From assembly GCF_014842025.1 (NCBI RefSeq), contig NZ_JACYUY010000001.1, positions 166,819 to 230,818 of the forward strand: DNA of 64,000 nt. Direction: 5' to 3'. Positions 24,494 through 33,700 of the stretch are shown one piece after another. Position numbers and translations under genes: made by a program. The notes under the pieces are model-generated. The model saw only the letters and a list, made by a program, of their open reading frames with translations. It did not search any database and had not been told where the DNA came from. This DNA is from Massilia sp. CFBP 13721 (lineage in GTDB: Bacteria; Pseudomonadota; Gammaproteobacteria; Burkholderiales; Burkholderiaceae_D). Each line of letters starts with the position of its first letter. The stretch's first letter is position 1.

Positions 24494-26467
24494 TTATTTG
24501 TACAACACCCCCGGCAGCCACAGCCCGATCGCCGGAAAGGCATATAGCAGCGCGATCCCCAACACCTGGATGCCCATGAAGGGCAGCATGCCCATGAAGA
24601 TCTGGTTCAGCGTCACGTGCGGCGGCGCCACGCCCTTCAGGTAAAAGGCCGACATCGCCACCGGCGGCGACAGGAAGGCGGTTTGCAGGTTCATCGCCAC
24701 CAGCAGGCCGAAAAACAGCGGATCGATGTTGAAGTGGGCCAGGAGCGGCACGAAGATCGGCATGAAGATGACGATGATCTCGGTCCACTCGAGCGGCCAG
24801 CCGAGCAGGAAAATCACCACCTGCGCCAGCACCATGAACTGCACCGGTGTCAGTTCCATCCCCAGCACCCAGGCATTGATGATTTCCTGCCCGCCCAGCA
24901 GGGCGAACGCGGCCGAGAAGATGCTGGAACCAACGAACAGCCAGCACACCATGGCCGTGGTCTTGGTGGTGAGGTGGGCCGACTCGCGCAGCAGGTTGAA
25001 ATTGAAGCGACGGTAGGCAATCGCCAGGATCAGGCCGCCGAAGGCGCCCATTGCCGCCGCCTCGGTCGGCGTCGCCAGCCCGAACACGATGCTGCCGAGG
25101 ACCGCCAGGATCATGATCGCCAGCGGGAACAGCGAGCCGAGCAGCATCTTGAAGATTTCCAGGCGCGCAAAGCTGAAGAACAGGTAGAACACGGCCAGCG
25201 CGGCCGCGCCGACGGCGAGCACGATCCAAAACGTCTGCGTGGCCGGTTTGGCGACTGGATCGGCCGCGACCGAAGTCGGCCCGGCGCCGGCGTTCGACGG
25301 CGCGACAGAGGCTGCCGACAGGGCCGTACCGCTGCCTGCACCCGAAGTCGCCGGCGTAGCGGGCGGCGCCCCTTCCAGCGGCGGCTCGGCCAGCCCACCC
25401 TCGACCGGTGGTTCGGCCAGGCCGCCTTCCGCGGGCGGTTCCTGCAGGCCGCCGCTGTCGCCGGCGGACGGGGCGCTCAAATCCTGCGCGGCGCTCATCT
25501 CGACCAGCTCGGTGGGCGCCGCTTCGGGCGCGGTGACGATGCGGTAACTGGCGCCCATGACGAGGATGAAAGCAAGCGCGGGCAGCAGCGCCACGAACAG
25601 GTTCGAGGCGAGCATACCGCGCGGCAGGCGCGCGCCCGTGAAGGCCTGCACCAGGCCGGACAGCGCCATCTTGTTGTAGGCATTCGGAATCGCGCGGGTG
25701 AAAGCCGGCAGTTCGACCACACGCTCCGCGGCCGGCAGCGGCGGTGCCGCCGACGGTTTGAGCCTGGCTACCAGCAGGACATAGCCGACGTACAGCGCCG
25801 CCAGCATGATGCCGGGAAATAAGGCGCCCGCATACAGCTTGACCACCGATACCCCGGCCGTCGCCCCGTACACAATCAGCAGTACCGAGGGCGGAATCAG
25901 GATGCCCAGGCAGCCGCCCGCCGTAATGCAGCCGGCCGACAATTGCGTGCTGTAGCCGGCTTTCAGCATGGCCGGCAGCGCCAGCAGCCCCATCAGCGTG
26001 ACGACAGCACCGACGATGCCGGTGGCGGTGGCGAAGATGGCGCAGGTGACGATGGTCGCCACCGCCAGCGAGCCGGGCACGCGCGCCATGGCGATGTGCA
26101 GGCTCTTGAACAGGCGTTCGATCAGGTTGGCGCGCTCGACCAGGTAACCCATGAAGATGAACAGCGGGATCGAGATCAGCACGTCGTTGGCCATCACCGA
26201 ATAGGCGCGCTGCACCATCAGGTCGAGCGTCAGCTGCACCGCCTGGCCCGGGTCCTGGCTGTGGAAGGCGAACCAGGCGAAGATCACCCCCATGCCCATC
26301 AGCGTGAACGCCGTCGGAAAACCGAGCATGATGGCGACCACCACCAGCGCCAGCATCAGGAGGCCCAGGTGGCCGTTGGTCATCTCGTCCGGGGCCGGCA
26401 TCAGCCAGAACAGGGCGGCGACGATCGCGACCAGGATCGACAGCCCGAACCAGGTCTCCTTTCTCAT
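24494..26467 (-). CDS. dctM: TRAP transporter large permease (DctM) with a large central insertion
   Basis: A 657-residue DctM subunit, the Na+-coupled membrane channel of a TRAP transporter. Family segments are clear: ISIPLFIFMGYLVERANLIE, CITAGGCLGILIPPSVLLIV, LATPTEAAAMGAFGGL and MNLQTAFLSPPVAMSAFYLK. Typical DctM proteins have about 425 residues. The excess lies roughly between residues 230 and 430 and holds an extra pair of hydrophobic segments flanking a Pro/Glu/Gly-rich linker with three EPPxEG repeats (about 333-355). The start overlaps the DctQ stop (ATGA). Middle-to-last gene of a leftward dctP-dctQ-dctM operon. Confidence 0.9.
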   Translation of the reverse strand: MRKETWFGLSILVAIVAALFWLMPAPDEMTNGHLGLLMLALVVVAIMLGFPTAFTLMGMGVIFAWFAFHSQDPGQAVQLTLDLMVQRAYSVMANDVLISIPLFIFMGYLVERANLIERLFKSLHIAMARVPGSLAVATIVTCAIFATATGIVGAVVTLMGLLALPAMLKAGYSTQLSAGCITAGGCLGILIPPSVLLIVYGATAGVSVVKLYAGALFPGIMLAALYVGYVLLVARLKPSAAPPLPAAERVVELPAFTRAIPNAYNKMALSGLVQAFTGARLPRGMLASNLFVALLPALAFILVMGASYRIVTAPEAAPTELVEMSAAQDLSAPSAGDSGGLQEPPAEGGLAEPPVEGGLAEPPLEGAPPATPATSGAGSGTALSAASVAPSNAGAGPTSVAADPVAKPATQTFWIVLAVGAAALAVFYLFFSFARLEIFKMLLGSLFPLAIMILAVLGSIVFGLATPTEAAAMGAFGGLILAIAYRRFNFNLLRESAHLTTKTTAMVCWLFVGSSIFSAAFALLGGQEIINAWVLGMELTPVQFMVLAQVVIFLLGWPLEWTEIIVIFMPIFVPLLAHFNIDPLFFGLLVAMNLQTAFLSPPVAMSAFYLKGVAPPHVTLNQIFMGMLPFMGIQVLGIALLYAFPAIGLWLPGVLYK

Positions 26468-27048
26468 GTGGTCCCCGGCTCGTCCGCATGCACCATCGCC
26501 TTGAGCTTGTCGACGTCGACTTCCTCAACGTCGGCCTCGCGCGAGGGCCAGGCGCCGTCGCGCAGGCAGACCACGCAGCGCACGATCTCGACCGCCCCCT
26601 GCAGCAGGAGCAGGATGCCGGCCAGGGGAATGACCATCTTGAACGGATACAGCGGCGGGCCGTTGGCGGTGAGCGTCGAGTGCTCCTGGATGGCGAGCGA
26701 CTCGGCCGCATAGGTAGTGCCGGCCCAGACCAGGGCGATCACGCCGGGAATGAAGAAGACGACATACAGCAGCAGGTCGAGGCCAGCCTGCAGGCGCGGC
26801 GGAAAGAAGGTGTACAGCACGTCGCCGCGCACGTGGCCGTTCTTGGCCAGCGTATAGGCCCCGGCCATCATGAAGGCGCTGCCGTACATCATGATCATCA
26901 GGTCGAAGGCCCAGGGGTTGGGCGTGTTCAGGGCATAGCGCGCGAATACTTCCCAGGTGATGAGGAAAGTGAGCGCCACGATCAGCCACGAAAACGCCTG
27001 GCCCACCCAGCTGCTGATGCGGTCGACGAACAACAAGACTCTCTGCAT
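26464..27048 (-). CDS. dctQ: TRAP transporter small permease (DctQ)
   Basis: A 194-residue four-helix membrane protein pairing with DctM. The first helix region WLIVALTFLITWEVFARYAL and the second FDLMIMMYGSAFMMAGAYTL followed by NGHVRGDVLY are the DctQ signature. ATG at 27048 is chosen over 27078 because GGAGGGGCTTC immediately precedes it. The acidic cytoplasmic tail (EADVEEVDVDKLKAMVHADE) is unremarkable. Overlaps dctM by four bases; 85 bases downstream of dctP. Confidence 0.9.
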   Translation of the reverse strand: MQRVLLFVDRISSWVGQAFSWLIVALTFLITWEVFARYALNTPNPWAFDLMIMMYGSAFMMAGAYTLAKNGHVRGDVLYTFFPPRLQAGLDLLLYVVFFIPGVIALVWAGTTYAAESLAIQEHSTLTANGPPLYPFKMVIPLAGILLLLQGAVEIVRCVVCLRDGAWPSREADVEEVDVDKLKAMVHADEPGTT

Positions 27049-27133
27049 GAAGCCCCTCCGGTCGCCCAATAAATCCACCCCGGGGCCACCCCGGCAACCG
27101 GCGTGGCATCCAACGCGCCTGCAGGCCAGTGGC

Positions 27134-28285
27134 TCAGGCCTTGGTCGGCGCCGCCGCTTTTTTGCCGAAGTAGTGGTTGTAGGCCATGCGGCGCGGATTG
27201 TTGGTGTCCATGTCCCACTTCATGGCGCGCTCGGCAAAGGTGCGCATCGACGCCTCCACCTTCCTGAACAGCGGGTTGTTGGCCCCCTTTTTCGCCACCA
27301 CTTCGTCCCACACCGCCAGCTGCGCCTGCAGTACCGCGTCCGGCGTCTTGTAGAACTTGACGCCCTGCTTGGCCTGCATCTCGCGGTAATCCTTGGAGTA
27401 GCGGTCGACCGCCTTCCAGGCCATGTCGGACGACGATGCCTCGACCGCGTTCTCGATGATCGATTTCAGTTTCGGCGGCAGCGCGTTGTATTTGGTCTTG
27501 TTGAAGGTGATCTCGAATTGTTCCGAGCTCTGGTGAAAGCTTTGCAGCATGCACACCTTGGAGACGTCGGGAAAGCCGAGCAGGCGGTCCGAGCTGGCGT
27601 TGTTGAATTCGGCGCCGTCGAGCAGGCCGCGGTCCATTGCCGGCACGATCTCGCCGCCCGGCAGCGCGTTCACTGCCGCCCCCATGGCGGTGAACAGGTC
27701 GATCGCCAGGCCGTTGGTGCGGAACTTCATGCCCTTCAAGTCTTCCTTCTTGCTGATCGGCTTCTTGAACCAGCCCAGCGGCTGGGTCGGCATCGGGCCG
27801 GTGAGAAAGGAAACGATGTTGGCGCCGATGCCGTTGTACAGCTCGGCGAGGAGTTCCTTGCCGCCGCCGTACTTGTGCCAGGCCAGCACCATATTGGCGT
27901 CCATGCCGTAGGCCGGCCCCGAGGTCCACAAGGCGATCGCCGCCTGCTTGCCGTAGTTGTAGCCCATCACGCCGTGGCCGCCGTCGAGGGTGCCTTTCGA
28001 GACGGCGTCAAGCAGGCCGAATGCCGGCACCACGGCGCCGGCGGGCAGCACCTCGATGCGCAGCTCGCCGCCGGTCATGTCGTTCACCTTCCTGGCGAAG
28101 TCGAGCGCGTACTCGTGGAAGATGTCCTTGCTCGGCCAGGTGCTCTGGAAGCGCATTTTCGTCGGCGTTTGCGCAGTGGCGATCATGGGCACCGCGAGCG
28201 TGGCGCCGGCGGCGGCGCTGCCCAGGAATTTCCTGCGCCCTGGGGCCGACTGAGATTGTTTCGACGCGTTGCCATCCTTCTTCAT
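27134..28285 (-). CDS. dctP: TRAP transporter substrate-binding protein (DctP), Tat-exported
   Basis: A 383-residue periplasmic receptor of the DctP family. The N-terminus carries a twin-arginine signal, GRRKFLGSAAAGATLAVPM, with a predicted AxA-type cut near ATAQTP. The conserved middle LKGMKFRTNGLAIDLFTAMG and the arginine that grips the substrate carboxylate fit the family; GGEIVPAMDRGLLDGAEF follows. Relatives of this branch bind keto or aromatic carboxylates; the ligand is not predictable. CAGGAGACATATC gives a good ribosome site. It heads the operon and is divergent from a LysR gene 250 bases away. Confidence 0.9.
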   Translation of the reverse strand: MKKDGNASKQSQSAPGRRKFLGSAAAGATLAVPMIATAQTPTKMRFQSTWPSKDIFHEYALDFARKVNDMTGGELRIEVLPAGAVVPAFGLLDAVSKGTLDGGHGVMGYNYGKQAAIALWTSGPAYGMDANMVLAWHKYGGGKELLAELYNGIGANIVSFLTGPMPTQPLGWFKKPISKKEDLKGMKFRTNGLAIDLFTAMGAAVNALPGGEIVPAMDRGLLDGAEFNNASSDRLLGFPDVSKVCMLQSFHQSSEQFEITFNKTKYNALPPKLKSIIENAVEASSSDMAWKAVDRYSKDYREMQAKQGVKFYKTPDAVLQAQLAVWDEVVAKKGANNPLFRKVEASMRTFAERAMKWDMDTNNPRRMAYNHYFGKKAAAPTKA

Positions 28286-28534
28286 GATATGTCTCCTGTC
28301 TGGTTTTATGAGGACTGATCGGATCAGCCGGCACATCCATTCGCAGATGCTGCCGATTTTCCTACGGCTTTCGCGCGCCGGGCCGGATATGGATGTGGTT
28401 GGTTTGTGATAGGTCAAAACTTGGTCGAATCGTCGGCTGGGTAAGCTGATTGTGGTCAATTGCCTAATGCAATTGCTGACCGAAGCAGATGCCGGGTTAT
28501 CATGCCGCCATCAGCAATCGCCCCCACCGAAAGC

Positions 28535-29446
28535 ATGCTCAAACTCAGCCTGGACGCCCTGCTCACCGTCGACACCATTGCCCGCCGCGGCTCTTTTGCC
28601 GCCGCCGCCAAAGAACTGTTCCGGGTACCCTCCACGATTTCCTACACTGTGGCCAAGCTCGAGGAAGACCTGGGCGTGCAGCTGTTCGAGCGCTTTGGCC
28701 CGCGCGTCGAACTCACGCCAGCCGGCGCCGAACTGCTCAAGGAGGGGCGCTACCTGTTGAAAGCCGCGGGCGACCTCGAACGGCGCGTGCGGCGCGTGGC
28801 CTCGGGCTGGGAAACCGAGTTCACCATCGCCATCGATTCGATGCTGTGCCCGAACCCGCTGATGGAAGCGGTCGAAAGCTTTTGCGCCGTGGCCGACCAG
28901 ACCCGCCTGCGCCTGCTGAAGGAAGCCCTGTCCGGCACCTGGGAAGCGCTGCTCGACCGCCGCGCCGACCTGCTGGTGGGCGCGGCCGGCGCCGGTCCTT
29001 CGGGCGGCGGCTACACCGCGCTGCCGCTGGCGACGGTGCGCTTCCTGTTCGTGACCACGCCCGGTCATCCGCTCGCTGCCATCACCGCGCCGCTGGCCAA
29101 GGCCGACCTGGCTGCGCACCGCGCCGTATCCGTATCGGACTCGGCGCGCCAGCTGCAGGCGCGCACCGTCGGCCTGCTGTTCGGCCAGAACACGCTGGCC
29201 GTGCCCGACATGCAAACCAAGTACGCCTTCCAGCGCGCCGGCCTCGGTTTCGGCTTCCTGCCCGAACCCTGGGTTCGCGAGGACGTCGCGGCCGGCCGCC
29301 TGGTGGTCAAGGCGGTCGAGGAGCCCAAGCCCGACGAAACCCTGTACCTGGCCTGGCGCACCGGCGAATCGGGCGCGGCGCTCGACTGGTGGAAGGAACG
29401 GGTGCGCGACGGCGTGCTGGTCGAGCGCATGCTGAACCCGGCCTGA
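28535..29446 (+). CDS. LysR-type regulator, probable controller of the TRAP operon
   Basis: A 303-residue LysR-family regulator. The helix-turn-helix spans residues 3-62: MLKLSLDALLTVDTIARRGS, then SFAAAAKELFRVPSTISYTV and the wing with RVELTPAG. The effector domain begins near residue 90 (EFTIAIDSMLCPNPLMEAVE). ATG 28535 is preferred to 28502 because LysR proteins normally start a few residues before the LDAL-type segment. The divergent position relative to dctP suggests it senses the transported acid and activates that operon from the shared 250-base gap. Confidence 0.88.
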   Translation: MLKLSLDALLTVDTIARRGSFAAAAKELFRVPSTISYTVAKLEEDLGVQLFERFGPRVELTPAGAELLKEGRYLLKAAGDLERRVRRVASGWETEFTIAIDSMLCPNPLMEAVESFCAVADQTRLRLLKEALSGTWEALLDRRADLLVGAAGAGPSGGGYTALPLATVRFLFVTTPGHPLAAITAPLAKADLAAHRAVSVSDSARQLQARTVGLLFGQNTLAVPDMQTKYAFQRAGLGFGFLPEPWVREDVAAGRLVVKAVEEPKPDETLYLAWRTGESGAALDWWKERVRDGVLVERMLNPA

Positions 29447-29536
29447 GTACTCCGGCGGCTGGCGTGGACGCCCGCTGCGCTTTCCCTGTAAACTCAGCAG
29501 CATCCACCTTCCGCACCTATTCGACAGCACCGTCTC

Positions 29537-30721
29537 ATGGATTCCCCCACACCAGCACGTTCCGTCCTCGCCCCCCTGGCTTACCACACCGCCGTCATCG
29601 ACTACCTGCGCTGCCACGAGCCCGACGTCTGGCGCTGGGCCAGCGAGCGCACCACCGATGCCCAGCAGCGCGAGGCCCTGCGCGCGGCGCTGCTGCGCGG
29701 TACCTACCGCATCGAGCCGGAAGCGCATCCCGGGGTCCACGGCCACCTGGCGACCGCCATGGCGCGCCTCGGCATCGACGCGCCGGCCACGCTGTACCAG
29801 ATGCCCGGCCAGGAAATGAATGCCGCCCTGTACTACGTGGCGAGCGAAGTCCACATCGTCGTCCAGGGCCCGCTGTTCGAGCGCATGACGGCGGACGAGC
29901 TGCGCGCGGTGTTCGGCCACGAGCTGGCGCATTACCTGTTGTGGTCGCGGGATGGCGGCAGCCTGTTCGTGGCCGACCGCATCCTGCACGACGCGGTGGT
30001 TACCGGCCAGGCGTCAAGCAGCCAGCGCGAGACCTGGCGCAGGTACGCGCTGCACACCGAATTGTTCGCCGACCGCGGCGGGGCGCTGGCGGCGGATGGC
30101 GTGGCGCCGGCGGTGGCGGCACTGGTGAAGGTGGAGACCGGGATCGGCACGGTCGACGCCGCCGCCTACCTGCGCCAGGCCGCCGAGGTCGAATCGAACG
30201 AGGCCGGCGCCAGCGCCGCGCATACGCACCCCGAAACGTTCGTTCGCGCGCGGGCACTGGCGCATTGGTGGGACGGCGCGCCCGATCTCGAAGCCTGGCT
30301 CGAGAAGCGCCTGCTCGGCCCACTCGCGCTGGAGCGGCTCGACCTGCCGGGCCAGGCGCGCCTGCAGATGCTTACGCGCGGCTTCCTGGCGCACTACCTG
30401 GCCGGCACGGCGCTCGCCAGCGATGCCGTACTGGCCCAACTGCGCAGCATGTTCCCCGACTGGCGCGACGACGAACCGGGGCTCGATCCGGCGCAGTTTG
30501 ATGGCGCCGACGCCAGCATTCACGCCTACCTGAACGCCCTGATGCTCGACCTGGCCCTGCGCGACCCCGACCAGCAGGACGCCGCGCTGCTGCGCGCCGG
30601 CGAAGTCGCAACCACCCTCGGCAGCCTCGATGACTTGATACTGCGCCTGCGCCGCGACGCCGGCTTCGGCAAGCGCGAACTGGACCGCTACAAACGCCGC
30701 CTGGCGAAGGAATCCGCATGA
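29537..30721 (+). CDS. HExxH metallopeptidase (M48-like), partner of the giant helicase
   Basis: A 394-residue zinc-metallopeptidase-like protein. The zinc motif is HELAHYLLW (about residue 133) preceded by MTADELRAVFG, and the third ligand is probably the Glu in HTELFADRGGALAA (about 174), the arrangement of M48 gluzincins. No signal peptide or membrane helix is visible, so it is likely cytoplasmic, unlike HtpX or Oma1. Its stop overlaps the start of the 1826-residue helicase gene (ATGA), so they form a unit. The C-terminal third (LARAGEVATTLG-like helices, RRDAGFGKRELDRYKRRL) has no known domain. Substrate unknown; cleavage of a partner protein on a DNA-damage or phage signal is speculation. 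Confidence 0.75.
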   Translation: MDSPTPARSVLAPLAYHTAVIDYLRCHEPDVWRWASERTTDAQQREALRAALLRGTYRIEPEAHPGVHGHLATAMARLGIDAPATLYQMPGQEMNAALYYVASEVHIVVQGPLFERMTADELRAVFGHELAHYLLWSRDGGSLFVADRILHDAVVTGQASSSQRETWRRYALHTELFADRGGALAADGVAPAVAALVKVETGIGTVDAAAYLRQAAEVESNEAGASAAHTHPETFVRARALAHWWDGAPDLEAWLEKRLLGPLALERLDLPGQARLQMLTRGFLAHYLAGTALASDAVLAQLRSMFPDWRDDEPGLDPAQFDGADASIHAYLNALMLDLALRDPDQQDAALLRAGEVATTLGSLDDLILRLRRDAGFGKRELDRYKRRLAKESA

Positions 30722-33700
30722 ACGACCCTATCGACGCCAACCTGGCGCCGCCCGCTGCCGACCTGCGCGCCCTCATCGAGGCCCAAGCCGGCATGCCGCT
30801 ACCACCGGACGACATCGTGCGCCTGATGCTGCCGCTGTTCGCGCAGGTCGCGGCATTGCACGCCGACGGCAAGGTGGCCGGCCTCGACGCCGACGAGATC
30901 GTGCTGGCCGCAGGCGTGCTCGCCCTGCGCCGCCCGCAGGGCCTGGTGCCCAGCCTGGCGCCGGCGGCCATCGCCCGCATCCAGCCGCATGCCGCGTCCA
31001 GCCTGAACATCATCGGCGCGCTCGAACGCGGCCGCAGCGGCGACGACAGCCTGCCGGAGACGCAGGACCTGGCCCTGCAAAGCGACGCCGGCGCGCCGAT
31101 CGCGCGTCCCGTCTACCTGCCGGGACCACTGAGCTGGGAACGCCTGCTCGGCCACCACGACGAACTGACCGACGTGTTCGCGCTCGGGATGACCCTGGCG
31201 GCGCTGGCCACCGGCCTCGATTTCGCGATGGAGGACGACCTGCGCCAGTTCGTCACCCAGCGCCGCAACCTGTTCGCGCTGAACCCGCGCCTGCACCCGA
31301 TCCTGGCCGCGCTGGTCGTCGAGATGACCGAGGTCAACCGCCACGAGCGCGCCACCGGCGTCGCCGCGCTGGCCACGCGCCTGCGCACCTGGCGCGACCA
31401 GCCGCTCGCGCTCGACGTCGGCCGCGCGCTGGCCGGCACATCCGGCGCCACCGGCCGCCGCGCCGCGGTGCTGACCCATCTGCGCGACCGCCTGTTCGAC
31501 CTGTCGCGCCACAACCGCCTGCTGCACTTCCGCCCGACGGCAGCCACCGTCAACCTGACTGTCGCCAGCGTGCCGCTGGTGCTGCAGGTCGACAGCATCC
31601 GCGCGGACGACATCTGCACCTGGAACGGCGCCTTTGCCGCCGACGTGGTGGCCGGCAAGCCGGTCTCGCTGCAGCAATGGCTGCGCTTCGACGACCAGCC
31701 GTATCTGCCCGGCGCGCTCGACCAGCTGCTGTCCGACACCCGCCGCGACCGCGCCGAATTCGGCTTCAGCAACCTGCGCCTGGTGGTCGCTTTCCTGCGC
31801 TGGCACAACCTGAAGGAAGACCCGGACGAGCGCATCGTCACGCCGCTGCTGTGGCTGCCCGTCGAGCTGGTCAAGCGCAAGGGCGTGCGCGACCATTACG
31901 TGCTGCAGTGCGCGGATGCCGACGCCGAATTCAATCCGGTGCTGCGCCATCAACTGAGCCAGCTGTACGACATCCGGCTGCCGGAAAAGGTCGACCTCGA
32001 GACAACCTCGCTGGCCGAGATCCACGCCGGCCTGCTGGCGCAAATCCGCCGCACCGAACCGGCAGTCGAGCTGCGCCTGGTCGACAAGCCGGCGATCCGC
32101 CTCGTGCGCCAGAAGGCCATGCAGCGCATGCAGCAATACCAGCGGCGTAAACCTGCGGCCGCGCAGCGCACGGCGAACAGTGCGCTGCCGCCCTACAGCT
32201 ATGCGCGCGACGATTACCGGCCGCTCGGCCAGGCCCTGTTCGAGCGATGGGTGCGCCCAAGTCCGCTGCCGCAGCGCTTCGAGGCCGGCGCGCCACCCCT
32301 GGCGGCACCGCGCCAGCCGCAGATGGCGGAAGGTGCCGAGGCCCGCGAGGGCTACGTGCTGGAAGAATCCAGCGGCCACCGCTACGCCTGGGACGTCGAC
32401 CTGACCCAGGTCACGCTCGCGAACTTCAACTACAAGAAGATGTCGCTGGTACGCGACTACGCCCAGCTGCTCGACACGCCGGACGCGAATCCGGCCTTCG
32501 ACCGCGTGTTCTCGATCGAGCCGCGCGCCGTCGACACCGGCAGCCCGGCGCCGCTGGCGCAAAGCGAGCGCTGGAACGTGGTGGCATCCGACGCCACCCA
32601 GAACGCCGCCGTCAGCCTGGCGCGCAGCGAGCGCAGTTTCATCATCCAGGGGCCGCCCGGCACCGGCAAGTCTCAGACGATCACCAACCTGATCGCCGAC
32701 TACGCCGGCCGCGGCAAGCGCGTGCTGTTCGTCTGCGAAAAGCGCGCCGCGCTCGACGTCGTCTTCAGCCGCCTGCGCCAGAGCGCCCTCGATCCGTTGT
32801 GCTGCCTGATCCACGATTCGCAAACCGACAAGAAGGCCTTCATCGCCGACCTGAAGTCCTGCTACGAAGCCTGGATCGCCCAGCCGAACGACGGCCAGGC
32901 ACTGGCGGCGCAGCGCGCGGCGCTCGTATCCGAACTCGACGCGCACCAGGCGCGCATCAATGCCTTCGAGGCCGCCCTCGCCGCCGCGCCCGATTCGCTG
33001 GGCACCAGCGTGCGTGCGCTGCTGCGGCGCGTGGCCTCGCTGGCGGCGCCGCCCGTTGCATCTCCCGCCGTGCGCGCGGCATTGCCGGAACTGGCAAGCT
33101 GGGACGCCCAGCGCGAGCTGGCCATGCGCCTGCACCGCGCCATGCGCGAGCGCTTCGGCCTCGACAGCCTGGCGGCGCACGCATTCGCGCGCCTGGCGCC
33201 GGGTCTCGTTACGGACGATGGCGCGTACGCACGCGTCGAAGGGCTGTGCCGCGATACCGACGCGCTATTCGAACAGCTCGACCCATTGTTCGCAAACGAA
33301 GCCGGCCCGATCGGCACGGCGACGCCGCTGGCGCAGGCGCGCGCCCTTGCCCAGGAGGCCGCGCGCCTGATGGGAGCCGGCCTGGCCGCGCACCTCGACC
33401 TGCTCGACGCGTCGTCCGGCGCGCGCGCCACGCTGCAGGCGACGCGCACCGAGCTGGCGGCGCGCACCGCCGCACTGGCCGAGGCGACGGCCGCGACTGC
33501 CCACTGGCGCGACAAGCTCGCCCCGGCCGACACCGCCGCCGCGCTCGCGCTGGCGCAGGAACTCGAACCGTCGCCCCTGCGCTGGCTGCAGCCGCGCTGG
33601 TGGCGCCTGCGCGGCGAACTGCAGCGTCGCTACGACTTCGGCAAGCATGCGGTGCAGCCGGATTATCGCCAGGTACTGGCCGCGCTGGCCGCGGAACAGC

